Origin: Roseibium aggregatum IAM 12614
GTDB taxonomy: Bacteria; Pseudomonadota; Alphaproteobacteria; Rhizobiales; Stappiaceae
Length of the DNA stretch: 64,000 nt
Reading direction: 5' to 3'
NCBI RefSeq assembly: GCF_000168975.1
Contig: NZ_AAUW01000016.1
Span: 108,252-172,251 of the forward strand
In this document: positions 53,954 to 63,969 of the stretch, piece after piece
How positions within the stretch are numbered: the stretch's first letter is position 1
Layout of the letters: every line of letters starts with the position of its first letter
Translations under genes and position numbers: made by a program
Notes under the pieces: generated by a model
The model's input: the letters and a program-made list of their open reading frames with translations, nothing else
Database searches by the model: none
What the model was told of the DNA's origin: nothing

Positions 53954-55198
53954 TTAAATCACCTGCTCGGCACGCACAAGCAACTCATCTCTCGTGAGGG
54001 AAAAACCGCTATCGCGCCAATCTGCTTCCAGGGCCTTGAGGCTGTCGCCAAGCGCCCGGCCGGGGGCATGACCGGCCGCAATGAGGTCGGCCCCCTTGAT
54101 GGGAAATTGCGGCACCGGCACCTCCCTCAACCTGTCCAGCAAACCGGCAAACGCATCGCCAGGATCCTTGCCCTGTGCCCGCAAGCCCGCCCAGCGCCCC
54201 AGTAGGCCGTCGATCGCACCCTGGCGGCCAAACTGATAGACCATGTCCTCGGCTTCCGGCAGCTTGTCCGCCTGGCGAAGACATCTCATTGCTGCCCAGG
54301 CAGTGCGCATTCGATCGCGTTCTGCATTCGACAGCCGCAGCCTGTCACAAACGCGCTCCACGTCTTCGCGCACAAAACCGGTCAGCACCACCAGTCCCAG
54401 CTCCGGATCGGTCACCTCGCTGGCGGAGCCTTCCAGGCTGCGCAGGGCGAGGTAATCTTCTATCCGGGCCAGCCCGCCGGTCGCGATTTCCCAAAGACCG
54501 CAATCGTTCAACAGTTTCAGCGCCGTCGCAGCCAGGGGCGCCCGCAACAACCGCCGCATCTCGTGGCCGATACGTTCGGCGGAGAGATGCCGCAGGCCGT
54601 CGCGCTGACGCAGACACGCTCCGAGCCCGTCCGCGTCCATGTCTCCAGCGCCATAGGCCGCATAAATCCGGAAGAACCGCAGGATGCGCAAATAGTCTTC
54701 GCGAATGCGCGTATCCGGATCGCCGATGAAACGCACATGCCTGTTGAGGCAATCATCCAATCCGCCAAGCGGATCGTGCAACCGGCCATGACGGTCCACA
54801 TAGAGTGCGTTGAGCGTGAAATCCCGGCGTTCGGCGTCGCGCGTCCAGTTTCTCCCGAAGACAACCCGTGCCTGACGCCCGAAGGTTTCCACGTCCTCCC
54901 GCAGCGTCGTAACCTCATAAGGATAGCCGCTGCTGACAACGGTGATCGTGCCGTGATCGATACCGGTTCCGATCGGCTTCAGACCAGCCGCCCGCGCACG
55001 CTTCATCACCATTTCGGGCGATGCGGTGGTCGCGATATCGACATCCGGTACAGGATGACCGAGCAGGGTGTTGCGCACGGCGCCGCCGACGACCCGGGCT
55101 TCGTCGCCATCTTGCTCAATGGCCGCGAACACCGCCTGAATGCCCGGCGATTTCAACCAATCGGCCTGTTGAAGGATCTGATCCGCAGTCGCGCTCAT
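53954..55198 (-). CDS. cca: CCA tRNA nucleotidyltransferase
   Basis: 414 residues of the class II polymerase superfamily. The nucleotidyltransferase head has VVGGAVRNTLLGHPVPDVDIATT (positions near 34-56, listed in parts: GGAVRN then DVDIA), RDFTLNALYVD, and the RRxF-like GDPDTRIREDYLRILRF (RNA-binding signature EDYLRILRF). It adds or repairs the 3' CCA of tRNA. ATG at 55198 matches the family start (MSATADQIL); the frame is open to 55363 into the DUF6111 gene, which is rejected. Confidence 0.94.
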   Translation of the reverse strand: MSATADQILQQADWLKSPGIQAVFAAIEQDGDEARVVGGAVRNTLLGHPVPDVDIATTASPEMVMKRARAAGLKPIGTGIDHGTITVVSSGYPYEVTTLREDVETFGRQARVVFGRNWTRDAERRDFTLNALYVDRHGRLHDPLGGLDDCLNRHVRFIGDPDTRIREDYLRILRFFRIYAAYGAGDMDADGLGACLRQRDGLRHLSAERIGHEMRRLLRAPLAATALKLLNDCGLWEIATGGLARIEDYLALRSLEGSASEVTDPELGLVVLTGFVREDVERVCDRLRLSNAERDRMRTAWAAMRCLRQADKLPEAEDMVYQFGRQGAIDGLLGRWAGLRAQGKDPGDAFAGLLDRLREVPVPQFPIKGADLIAAGHAPGRALGDSLKALEADWRDSGFSLTRDELLVRAEQVI

Positions 55199-55203
55199 GA
55201 CGT

Positions 55204-55464
55204 TTATTCGTACCGGCCGGGAACAAACACGCCGTCCCGCATTTCCGACGGCCGCCAGTTGGCCCCTTCCGGGGCATGGTCGAAGGATGCCATGCCAACC
55301 AGGCCGACAATCACCAGCAACAGGCCGGCAAGCGTGAGCCATGCCAACGGCTTGGCGGACCAACGGCCGGGGTCGGTGTTACGTTTGCTCAGCCACAGCC
55401 ATAAACCGTAGGTGATGAACGGCAGAAGGAAAAGCAGAAGATGTAGAATGAACACACGAACCAT
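55204..55464 (-). CDS. DUF6111 family small membrane protein
   Basis: 86 residues with two helices (about 5-24 and 42-60) and a C-terminal GVFVPGRYE tail typical of DUF6111 proteins found between NUDIX and CCA-transferase genes in alphaproteobacteria. Function unknown. It overlaps the NUDIX stop by one base (TGATG) and ends 5 bases before cca, so the set is translationally coupled. Confidence 0.85.
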   Translation of the reverse strand: MVRVFILHLLLFLLPFITYGLWLWLSKRNTDPGRWSAKPLAWLTLAGLLLVIVGLVGMASFDHAPEGANWRPSEMRDGVFVPGRYE

Positions 55465-56114
55465 CAGCGGTAAACCGTTTCATATAAGGAGCGAATAATG
55501 CCCGCGGTGACGCCCCAGATATAACGTTCTCCAAAGGGCATTGCGTAGAAGTATCGGCGTTTCCCCTGCCACTCGCGGCTGAGTTTCTGATGGTTCGCGG
55601 GATCCATCAAAAAACCCAACGGCACTTCGAAAACACTTTCAACCTCGCCGGGATTGGGACGGAAGACCGCCCCCTCCTGAATGGTGCCGACCACCGGCAC
55701 CACCCGATATCCCGACCCCGTAAGATAGGGTGCCAGATTGCCGATAAGCTCGACGCGCTCAGGTGCAAGGCCGATTTCCTCATCCGCCTCGCGCAGCGCC
55801 GCCTCGACCGGCCCGTTGTCCGTCGGATCGATCTTGCCACCGGGAAGAGCCACCTGTCCGGCATGCGACTTCAGATGCCCGGTACGCTGTGTCAGCACCA
55901 CATTGGGGCCATCGCCACGCTCCACGATCCCGATAAGAACCGCGGCATCGCGTGGCGGCCCCTCCCATTTTGCATATGGGCCCAGATCGGGGTTGAGGAT
56001 GTGGTCGCCTGTTTCGCGCTCGAAACCTCGGATCGCCGCATCGTCCAGCCGCGTCCTGAACAGGGTTGGCCAGTCCGCGGGATCGACAAGGGATTTCGTC
56101 GGGAAGGCAGTCAT
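55464..56114 (-). CDS. NUDIX hydrolase, CoA pyrophosphatase-like
   Basis: 216 residues. The Nudix box reads GGKIDPTDNGPVEAALREAD with EEIG (catalytic Glu set intact), and the CoA-type UPF0035 signature precedes it (LTQRTGHLKSHAGQVALPGG). Members hydrolyse CoA to 4'-phosphopantetheine and 3',5'-ADP. ATG at 56114 preferred; the frame opens to 56141. It follows the DUF1285 gene by 39 bases. Confidence 0.93.
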   Translation of the reverse strand: MTAFPTKSLVDPADWPTLFRTRLDDAAIRGFERETGDHILNPDLGPYAKWEGPPRDAAVLIGIVERGDGPNVVLTQRTGHLKSHAGQVALPGGKIDPTDNGPVEAALREADEEIGLAPERVELIGNLAPYLTGSGYRVVPVVGTIQEGAVFRPNPGEVESVFEVPLGFLMDPANHQKLSREWQGKRRYFYAMPFGERYIWGVTAGIIRSLYETVYR

Positions 56115-56153
56115 GCAATCGGGGTGTCCAGTCGTGCGCAACAGATCATTCGG

Positions 56154-56762
56154 TCAGTCCTGAACGCTCAGGAAGGCAGGATCGACCGGAAAGAACCGGC
56201 CACCACTCCAGACCCCTATCCGGGTACCGTCATCTGTTTCCCGTTCTTCCATAAGATCCGCCAGTTGATACATAAGCGCTCTGGTAAACAAGGCCTCCAG
56301 GCGCCCTCTCACGTGAACATAGGGTTTCAGGCCGCCGCTGTCCGGTTCTTTTTCAAATCGCAGCAAATGATCTGGTCCAACGGCAACCAGATCACCGAGA
56401 TTTGTCCGCAGCGTGAGCTGCTGCTCCTGCGCTACGCCTTCGACGGCCATTTCGACAGCCAGAAGCGGTGCATCTTCAACGGTGATACCGATCTTTTCGA
56501 CCGGCGTGACCAGATAATGCCTGCCGTCCTCGTCTTTGCGCAGCACCGAGGCAAACAGCTTCACCAATGGCATGCGGCCAATGGGCGATCCGAGATAATA
56601 CCAGGTGCCATCGCGGGCGATGCGAATGTCCAGATCCCCGCAAAACGGCGGATTCCACTTCTCCACCGGCGGCGGTCCCTTGCCGCCTGTGTCCGCCCGG
56701 CTGATCAGGGCCTTCAGACCTTCCGGTAATGTCGCGTCTGTTTTTGCGGTTGTCTCCGCCAT
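56154..56762 (-). CDS. DUF1285 domain-containing protein
   Basis: 202 residues matching DUF1285, a conserved proteobacterial protein family of unknown function: PPPVEKWNPPFCGDLDIRI, DGTWYYLGSPIGRMPLVKLF, TPVEKIGITVEDAPLLAVEM. ATG at 56762 preceded by AAGGGCG; the frame opens to 56876. First gene of a minus-strand block (DUF1285, NUDIX, DUF6111, cca), divergent from the moxR block. Confidence 0.92.
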   Translation of the reverse strand: MAETTAKTDATLPEGLKALISRADTGGKGPPPVEKWNPPFCGDLDIRIARDGTWYYLGSPIGRMPLVKLFASVLRKDEDGRHYLVTPVEKIGITVEDAPLLAVEMAVEGVAQEQQLTLRTNLGDLVAVGPDHLLRFEKEPDSGGLKPYVHVRGRLEALFTRALMYQLADLMEERETDDGTRIGVWSGGRFFPVDPAFLSVQD

Positions 56763-57043
56763 GGATATTTCGCCCTTGCTTTCTTCATCAAGGCACCGGA
56801 ACTTTTGACAATTCCGGCACTGCACGGAAATCGATCGCCCGGCCAAAGGTGTCTGTGGACCCGGCCTTTTCCCCAAAGGTTGGAAAGAATCTTGGACCTT
56901 TCCACTGTATGGCGCACAATTGCGCCTTATCTACTGATTTATATGGTGTCAGACTGCTTGAGTCGCAGCAACAAAGGTCAGGGGCGCAGTTTGCCCGAGG
57001 GCCGGACAGGCAGTCGAAACGCAGATTGCGGGAAAGGTGATCC

Positions 57044-58063
57044 ATGAGCGTTATTTCTCCCTCCAGCCCAAGCGAAGAAGATCTCGCCGCCGTCGCCGAG
57101 CAAGCAGAACGTGCCGTCAGCCGCATCAGCGATGCCAAGGTCGATATCGCCCGGATCATCTTCGGTCAGGAAAATGTGGTGGAGCAATCGCTGGTCACCA
57201 TTCTGGCGGGCGGTCACGGCCTTCTGGTCGGCGTGCCCGGCCTTGCCAAAACCAAGCTGGTGGAAACGCTCGGCACCGTTCTGGGCCTCGACGCCCGCCG
57301 CATCCAGTTCACGCCGGACCTGATGCCGTCCGACATTCTGGGCGCCGAAGTGATGGAACAAGGCGCTGATGGCAGCCGCTCTTTCCGCTTCATTCCGGGT
57401 CCCGTGTTCTCACAGCTTCTGATGGCCGACGAAATCAACCGCGCCAGCCCTCGCACCCAGTCGGCGCTCCTGCAGGCCATGCAGGAATACCATGTGACCG
57501 TTGCCGGCCACCCGCACGATCTGCCGCGCCCCTTCCACGTGCTCGCCACCCAGAACCCGCTTGAGCAGGAAGGCACCTACCCGCTGCCGGAAGCCCAGCT
57601 CGACCGGTTCCTGATGCAGATTGACGTCCACTATCCGGATCTTGAAGCCGAACGCCGGATTCTGCTGGAGACCACCGGCGCCGATCAGGCCACGGCCCAG
57701 GTTGCCATGCGTGCCGAAGAACTGATGGAATATCAGCAACTGGTCCGGCGCATGCCGGTTGGCGAATCCGTGGTGGAAGCCATCCTCAAGCTTGTGCGGT
57801 CCGCCCGCCCCGACAACAGCTCGGCGCCGTCCGATGTGACCAGCCTGATCGCTTGGGGACCCGGGCCGCGCGCCAGTCAGGCGCTCATGCTGACGGTCAG
57901 GGCTCGCGCGCTGGTCGACGGCCGTCTCGCACCTTCCGTGGATGACGTGCTGGCTCTTGCCGAACCCGTCCTGCAGCACCGCATGGCGCTGACGTTTGCA
58001 GCAAGGGCGGACGGACACACCGTTCGCGACGTCATTCGCCGGGTCAAGGACCTGATCGCCTGA
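57044..58063 (+). CDS. MoxR-family AAA+ ATPase
   Basis: 339 residues. Walker A GVPGLAKT (63-70), Walker B MADEINRASPRTQSALLQAM, the MoxR-type DGRLAPSVDDVLAL C-terminal helix. MoxR ATPases act as chaperones, here with the DUF58 and von Willebrand-like membrane proteins downstream (Bat/aerotolerance type). It is the first gene of the operon. Confidence 0.96.
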   Translation: MSVISPSSPSEEDLAAVAEQAERAVSRISDAKVDIARIIFGQENVVEQSLVTILAGGHGLLVGVPGLAKTKLVETLGTVLGLDARRIQFTPDLMPSDILGAEVMEQGADGSRSFRFIPGPVFSQLLMADEINRASPRTQSALLQAMQEYHVTVAGHPHDLPRPFHVLATQNPLEQEGTYPLPEAQLDRFLMQIDVHYPDLEAERRILLETTGADQATAQVAMRAEELMEYQQLVRRMPVGESVVEAILKLVRSARPDNSSAPSDVTSLIAWGPGPRASQALMLTVRARALVDGRLAPSVDDVLALAEPVLQHRMALTFAARADGHTVRDVIRRVKDLIA

Positions 58064-58097
58064 CCCCCTCCCCCTAACCAGCCAGGAAGCCGGCCGC

Positions 58098-59033
58098 ATG
58101 GATTCAAGCAGCACTCAGGGCAGCAACCAGACAGGCATCGATGCCGACAACTGGCCGAATGTCATCGGCGAGGCACGGTCGGTCGCGGATGCCCTGCCGG
58201 ACCTGCTGGTCGAGGCGAGCCATGTCGCCAGTTCCGTCATCGCCGGCTGGCATGGCAGACGCCGCGCGGGCCCGGGCGAAAGCTTCTGGCAGTTCCGCCC
58301 GTTCAACATGGGCGAACCTGCAAAGCGCATCGACTGGCGCCGCTCCGCGCGCGATGACCATCTTTATGTCCGCGAACGTGAATGGGAGGCCGCACACACG
58401 GTCTGGCTCTGGGCGGATCTGTCGCCGTCCATGGTGTTCCGCTCCCGCCTTGCAGGTGTTTCCAAGCGTGACCGGGCCATCGTCGTGATGCTGGCCCTTG
58501 CAGACATGCTGGCGGAAACCGGCGAGCGGATCGGACTGCCCGGCCTGACACGGCCCTTTTCCGACCGCCGCGCCGCCGAGCGACTGGCAGATGCGCTCAC
58601 CCATCTTTCCAAGCCCATCGCCTATCCGGACACCATCGCCGTGCAGCGTTTTGCCGATATTGTGCTGGTTTCCGACTTTCTCGATCCGATCGAGGAAATC
58701 GCGACATGGGTTGCCCGTGTTGCCGGTACAGGTGCGCGCGGTCACCTGGTGCAGGTGCTTGACCCCATCGAAGAAACCTTCCCGTTCGACGGCAGGGTGG
58801 AGTTTACGGATCCGGAACAGGGTGTCAGGCTGACGGCCGGGCGTGCGGAAAAGTGGCGAGAGGATTACCGCAACCGACTGGAAGCTCACCGGGCGGAAAT
58901 TCGCGACATCGCCAGGCGGGCCGGCTGGACCTATGTCCTGCACCACACGGACCGCCCGGCGTCCGAACCCTTGCTCGTGCTTCACAGCGCCCTGTCCGGC
59001 GCGCTGGATGTGTTACCCAAAGGAGGCTTCTGA
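58098..59033 (+). CDS. DUF58 domain-containing protein
   Basis: 311 residues. DUF58 signature: FNMGEPAKRIDWRRSARDDHLYVRE with the RSAR..LYVRE core, then a VWA-like region (LVSDFLDPIEEI). Typical partner of MoxR. 34 bases after moxR, 3 before the DUF4159 gene. Function in envelope stress is inferred from related operons. Confidence 0.94.
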   Translation: MDSSSTQGSNQTGIDADNWPNVIGEARSVADALPDLLVEASHVASSVIAGWHGRRRAGPGESFWQFRPFNMGEPAKRIDWRRSARDDHLYVREREWEAAHTVWLWADLSPSMVFRSRLAGVSKRDRAIVVMLALADMLAETGERIGLPGLTRPFSDRRAAERLADALTHLSKPIAYPDTIAVQRFADIVLVSDFLDPIEEIATWVARVAGTGARGHLVQVLDPIEETFPFDGRVEFTDPEQGVRLTAGRAEKWREDYRNRLEAHRAEIRDIARRAGWTYVLHHTDRPASEPLLVLHSALSGALDVLPKGGF

Positions 59034-59036
59034 CCC

Positions 59037-61856
59037 GTGTTCGCAGGATTGCCTCTGACCTTCACCGCTCCCTGGATCCTGGCCGCGCTGGTGCTGCTTC
59101 CGGTTATCTGGTGGCTGCTGCGACTGACGCCGCCACGCCCGCGCGAAATCCGGTTTCCACCGACCCGGCTTCTGATCGGCATCGATCAGCATGAGGAAAC
59201 GCCGCAGCGCAGCCCGTGGTGGCTGACACTGCTCCGCCTGCTGATGGCGGCGATCCTGATCATCGCGCTGGCCGGACCGATCTGGCGCTCCAGCGAACCG
59301 CTCGATACCGGCGAAGGCGTTCTTTGGGTTCTGGTCGACAACGGCTGGACATCCGCCAAAGGGTGGGGCGCACAGGTCAACACCGCCGAGCAGATCCTGA
59401 CGGAAGCCGAGCAGAGCGGTCAGCCAATCCTGTTTGCAGCTTCTGCGGAAGGCCCCGGTCAGAGTTTTACACCCGAGGCCGCAACCACCGCCCTTGAGAA
59501 ACTGCGCGCTCTGGAACCACGCCCCTATCCGCCGCAGCGCTCCGAACTCAGCATCGGCCTGCGCAAGGCCGCCCAGGCCAACCCGCCCGGCGCCGTGATC
59601 TGGCTGTCGGACAACACCAGCACCAACGGACCGTTCCTGACCGATCTTGCCCAGATTACCGGCACCGCACCCATAACCGTGCTGACCGGGCTGGACACAC
59701 CCATGGGATTGAAAGACCTGAACAACGACACCGAAGCCCTGTCGTTGACCGTTGTCCGGCATCCGAACCAGCGGCTGACCTCGGCAACACTTCAGGCCCT
59801 GGATCTGAAGGGCCTCGTTCTGGGCGAGGTACAGACGAATTTCAACGCCGGCGAGACCGAAACCCAGGCGCGTTTCGAGCTGCCGAGCGAATTGCGCAAC
59901 GACATTGCCCGGGTCGAAATCGCAGGCGAAGCTGCGGCAGGTGCGGTCCAACTGGTAGATGACAGTTGGCGCCGGCGCACGGTCGGCCTGATTTCCGGTC
60001 AGTCGGGCGATCTGGATCAACCGCTGCTCTCGCCGCTTTATTATCTGGAACGCGCACTTGCGCCCTTCTCCGACATTCGCCGCCCGCGCGATGCCGACAT
60101 CGCCGAAGCGGTGCCATCGCTGATCGAACAGGGCATTTCCGTGCTGGTGCTGGCCGATGTCGGACGGCTGCCGGAAACGACCACCGCAACACTTCGCGAC
60201 TGGATCGAAAATGGCGGCACGCTGGTGCGCTTTGCCGGTCCGCGAACGGCAGGCGGCAGTGACGATCTCATTCCCGTGCGCCTGCGCGCCGGTGACCGCT
60301 CCCTTGGCGGATCTCTGAGCTGGAAACAGCCGCAACATCTGGCGGACTTTCCGGAAGGCTCGCCCTTCTCCGGCCTCAGGGTGCCTGAGGAAGTCACCGT
60401 GACACGGCAGGTGCTGGCCGAACCGACGTCGGATCTGCCTGAACGGACCTGGGCCATGCTCGAAGACGGCACGCCCCTCGTTACCGCGGCTCCTCTTGGC
60501 GCCGGGTCGATGGTGCTGTTCCACGTCACGGCGGATTCTTCCTGGTCCAACCTGCCGCTGTCCGGCGTCTTCCTGAACATGCTGCGCCGGATCCTGTCGG
60601 TTTCCAATGTAGCCGCTGCCTCGGAAACCGCAGAAGACGGCACACCGGCCAAGAGCGTGCTTCCCCCCTTGCGCCTGCTTGATGGCTACGGCCGTTTCGG
60701 TCCGCCACCGGTGGAAGTCACGCCTGTCAGCGCGGCTGTTTTCCGGGACGCGGAAGCCAGCCGCAGAACACCCCCCGGTCTTTACGGCACCGAGGACGGC
60801 TTCCGTGCGCTCAATCTCATGCAGAAGGATGACGAGCTTCTACCGCTCGACCTTTCGGCGCTGGGCGAGCGGATGGTGCGAACCGCCTATCCGACCTCCG
60901 ATCCCTTCGATCTGAGGGCCATGTTCTTCACGCTGGCATTCCTGCTGATGATCCTCGACACGATTGCTGTCTTCCTGCTGGCCGGAGGCCTTGGCCGGCT
61001 GGGACTGCGCGGGCGAACCGCAGCCACGGCGCTTGCATTTGCCTTCGGCGCAAGCCTCCTCGCGACGGCCGGCCTCGATCCGGCACGGGCACAATCGGTC
61101 TCCGACGATCTTCTGGCGCTGGAATCGACCTTAGACACCCGCCTGGCCTATGTGCTGACGGGCAATCCGGAAATTGACGACGCCAGCGCCGCCGGTCTGT
61201 CGGGCCTGACCCAATTCCTGTCCGAGCGGACCGCCCTTGAGCCCGGAGCACCGATTGCCATCGACATGGAACGCGACGAACTGGCGTTCTACTCGCTGCT
61301 CTACTGGCCGATCGATCCGGCGGCGGACAAGCCGAACGACCAGACGATTGCCCGCATAGACACCTTCATGCGCAATGGCGGCACGATCCTGTTCGATACC
61401 CGCGACCACATCAATGCGTCAGCCAACGGCTTTAGCTCCACACCGGCAACGCTGAAGCTTCGTGAGATCCTGGAGGATCTGGACGTTCCGCCGCTCGAGC
61501 CGGTGCCGCCCGATCACGTCCTGACGAAAGCTTTCTACCTGCTGGATTCCTTCCCCGGCCGTTACGCGACCAGCCCCCTGTGGGTGGAAAGTCTGGAAGA
61601 AGTTGCCGCGCGCGGCGACCGTCCGGTGCGGGCGGGGGACGGCGTCTCGCCGATCCTGATCACCGGCAACGATTTTGCCGCGGCATGGGCAATCACGGAG
61701 GCCGGCGAGTTCATGTATCCAACGGTGCCCAACAGCCCCATGCAGCGCGACTATGCCTTCCGCTCCGGAGTCAACATCGTCATGTACAGCCTGACAGGCA
61801 ACTACAAGGCCGACCAGGTGCACATTCCCGCTCTGCTTGAGCGTTTGGGACAATAG
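59037..61856 (+). CDS. BatA-N/DUF4159 domain membrane protein
   Basis: 939 residues. N-terminal helix pair with the BatA/aerotolerance N-domain (PLTFTAPWILAALVLLPVIW, then RLLMAAILIIALAGPIW), a large periplasmic or cytoplasmic middle, further helices near 625-690, and a DUF4159 domain (about 720-935, ELAFYSLLYWPI and GGTILFDTRD). GTG start at 59037, 3 bases after the DUF58 stop. No known enzymatic activity. Confidence 0.92.
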   Translation: MFAGLPLTFTAPWILAALVLLPVIWWLLRLTPPRPREIRFPPTRLLIGIDQHEETPQRSPWWLTLLRLLMAAILIIALAGPIWRSSEPLDTGEGVLWVLVDNGWTSAKGWGAQVNTAEQILTEAEQSGQPILFAASAEGPGQSFTPEAATTALEKLRALEPRPYPPQRSELSIGLRKAAQANPPGAVIWLSDNTSTNGPFLTDLAQITGTAPITVLTGLDTPMGLKDLNNDTEALSLTVVRHPNQRLTSATLQALDLKGLVLGEVQTNFNAGETETQARFELPSELRNDIARVEIAGEAAAGAVQLVDDSWRRRTVGLISGQSGDLDQPLLSPLYYLERALAPFSDIRRPRDADIAEAVPSLIEQGISVLVLADVGRLPETTTATLRDWIENGGTLVRFAGPRTAGGSDDLIPVRLRAGDRSLGGSLSWKQPQHLADFPEGSPFSGLRVPEEVTVTRQVLAEPTSDLPERTWAMLEDGTPLVTAAPLGAGSMVLFHVTADSSWSNLPLSGVFLNMLRRILSVSNVAAASETAEDGTPAKSVLPPLRLLDGYGRFGPPPVEVTPVSAAVFRDAEASRRTPPGLYGTEDGFRALNLMQKDDELLPLDLSALGERMVRTAYPTSDPFDLRAMFFTLAFLLMILDTIAVFLLAGGLGRLGLRGRTAATALAFAFGASLLATAGLDPARAQSVSDDLLALESTLDTRLAYVLTGNPEIDDASAAGLSGLTQFLSERTALEPGAPIAIDMERDELAFYSLLYWPIDPAADKPNDQTIARIDTFMRNGGTILFDTRDHINASANGFSSTPATLKLREILEDLDVPPLEPVPPDHVLTKAFYLLDSFPGRYATSPLWVESLEEVAARGDRPVRAGDGVSPILITGNDFAAAWAITEAGEFMYPTVPNSPMQRDYAFRSGVNIVMYSLTGNYKADQVHIPALLERLGQ

Positions 61857-61864
61857 GAGACTAG

Positions 61865-63940
61865 ATGGTCTGGTCACTCGCCTTCGATCCCCTCGTTCCG
61901 CTCTGGGCCCTTGTGGCAGGCGGCGTCATTGCCGTTTTTCTCACCGCCTTTTCCGGTTTCCTCAACCTGCGAGGCTGGGTGCTGCGCACCCTGACGATGG
62001 CCTTGCTGCTGCTGGCGCTCGCCAATCCCGCGGTTGAACGGGAAGACAGGGAACCGCTTTCAAGCGTGGTCGCCCTCGTCGTCGACAAAAGCCAGAGCCA
62101 ACGCCTCTCCGACCGCCAGTCGACGACCGATGAGGCCGTGGAAGAACTGAAACGCCGCATCGGCTCGCTGAACGGGTTCGACCTGCGCGTTCTGGAAGCG
62201 CGCAACTCCGGCTCGGGCGATGGAACGGAAGCTTTCCGGACGCTTGCCAACGGCCTTGCAGACGTGCCGCCGGACCGGGTGGGCGGAGCGATCATCGTAA
62301 CCGATGGCCAGATCCACGACATTCCCGCCAATGCCGGTGCGCTGGGTTTCGACGCCCCGGTTCATGGCCTCATCACGGGCACGGTGGACGAACGCGACCG
62401 CCGCATCGTTCTCGACAAGGCGCCCCGATTTGGCCTTGTCGACTCGGAGCAGATCGTCAGCCTGACTGTCGTCGATCAGGGCCGTGGCACCGGCCCGGGC
62501 GACCAGGTGCGCCTGACCGTTAAACGCGATGGCGATGTCGTCACCGAACGGACGGCACGAACAGGTGAAAAGATCGACATTCCGGTCGAGATCGCCCACG
62601 GCGGCAACAACATCTTCGAATTCGACGCCGAACAGCTGACGGACGAACTCACCACGATCAACAACCGGGCGGTCGTGACTATTGACGGCATCCGTGAAAA
62701 CCTGCGCGTGCTGCTTGTTTCGGGCTCACCGCACGCCGGGGAGCGCACCTGGCGCAATCTTCTGAAATCCGATGCCTCGGTCGATCTGGTTCACTTCACC
62801 ATCTTGCGCCCGCCGGAAAAGCAGGACGGCACGCCGATCAATCAGCTTTCCCTGATCGCCTTTCCGACGCGGGAACTGTTCTCGGTGAAGATCGACGAGT
62901 TCGATCTGATCATCTTCGACCGCTACGTGCGCCGTGGTGTGTTGCCGATGCTCTATTTCGACAACATCGCCCGTTATGTCCGCGACGGCGGCGCAATGCT
63001 GCTGGCCGGTGGCCCGGATTATGCCGAAAGCGGCAGTCTCTACCGCACGCCGCTGGCACCGATCCTTCCGGCCCGTCCGACCGGCACCATTCTCGAACAG
63101 CCCTACCATGCCACCCTCGCTGATCTGGGCAAGCGCCATCCGGTCACACGCGGTCTTCCCGGCTCCGAGCAGGACCCACCGGCCTGGAGCCGCTGGTTCC
63201 GGGTGGTCGACACCGAACTCGACGCCGGTCAGACGCTGATGTCCGGCCCCAGCGACACGCCTCTGCTGGTTCTCAACCGGGAGGGCGAAGGCCGTGTGGC
63301 CATGCTGCTGTCCGACCACGTCTGGCTCTGGGCGCGCGGATATGAAGGCGGCGGCCCGCATGTTCCGCTGTTGCGCCGCCTCGCCCACTGGCTGATGAAG
63401 GAACCGGATCTGGAAGAAGAAGCGCTGAATGTCTCCATGCGCGGACCGGAACTGGTCATTGAACGCCAGACCCTGGGCGAGACCATCGGGGAAGTCACCG
63501 TCGAGACCCCGACGGGAGACCGCACGCAGGTTGTCCTGACCGAACAGGAGCCGGGCTTGTGGCGGGGCGGCATGCCCGCTGGCGAAACCGGCCTCTTCTC
63601 CGTGACCGAAGGCGACATGAGCGCTCTCATTCACGTCGGCCCCCAGAACCCGCGTGAATACACCGACGTCCTGTCCACCACAGAACCGCTGGCACCGCTC
63701 AGCGAAGCAACGGGCGGCGCGTCTGAACGCTTGCGGGATGTCGGCGGCGATCTGACGGTGCCTCGCATCGTATCCATGCGTCCGTCAGCAAGCTACGCCG
63801 GCAACGGCTGGCTGGGGCTGAAGGCCACCGAGGCAAGCGTCCTCAACGGCGTCGACCGCTATCCGCTGATGATCGGACTGCTTGGCCTCGCACTTCTGCT
63901 CGGCGCTCTGTCCCTGACCTGGTATCGCGAAGGGCGGTAG
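61865..63940 (+). CDS. Large membrane protein with glutamine-amidotransferase-like fold
   Basis: 691 residues: two N-terminal helices (about 15-65), a VWA-like middle, a GATase1-like domain (about 280-500, ARYVRDGGAMLLAGGPDY), and one C-terminal helix (GLLGLALLLGALSLTW). The GATase1 nucleophile Cys is not evident, as is usual in these membrane proteins. Last gene of the moxR block; 8 bases after the DUF4159 gene. Confidence 0.9.
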   Translation: MVWSLAFDPLVPLWALVAGGVIAVFLTAFSGFLNLRGWVLRTLTMALLLLALANPAVEREDREPLSSVVALVVDKSQSQRLSDRQSTTDEAVEELKRRIGSLNGFDLRVLEARNSGSGDGTEAFRTLANGLADVPPDRVGGAIIVTDGQIHDIPANAGALGFDAPVHGLITGTVDERDRRIVLDKAPRFGLVDSEQIVSLTVVDQGRGTGPGDQVRLTVKRDGDVVTERTARTGEKIDIPVEIAHGGNNIFEFDAEQLTDELTTINNRAVVTIDGIRENLRVLLVSGSPHAGERTWRNLLKSDASVDLVHFTILRPPEKQDGTPINQLSLIAFPTRELFSVKIDEFDLIIFDRYVRRGVLPMLYFDNIARYVRDGGAMLLAGGPDYAESGSLYRTPLAPILPARPTGTILEQPYHATLADLGKRHPVTRGLPGSEQDPPAWSRWFRVVDTELDAGQTLMSGPSDTPLLVLNREGEGRVAMLLSDHVWLWARGYEGGGPHVPLLRRLAHWLMKEPDLEEEALNVSMRGPELVIERQTLGETIGEVTVETPTGDRTQVVLTEQEPGLWRGGMPAGETGLFSVTEGDMSALIHVGPQNPREYTDVLSTTEPLAPLSEATGGASERLRDVGGDLTVPRIVSMRPSASYAGNGWLGLKATEASVLNGVDRYPLMIGLLGLALLLGALSLTWYREGR

Positions 63941-63948
63941 ATTTTGTG

Positions 63949-63969
63949 CGACCGCCCTTGCGGCGGTCG
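63949..63969. terminator. Hairpin at the window end after the moxR block
   Basis: Perfect 8-base stem CGACCGCC / GGCGGTCG with a CTTGC loop, 9 bases after the last stop, followed by a partial T-run (ctgttt). Consistent with a terminator, but the window ends 31 bases later. Confidence 0.55.

Noticed and set aside
59013..60524. 503-codon open frame on the minus strand
   Set aside because: Shadow of the DUF4159 gene in a GC-rich region with no recognisable domain.
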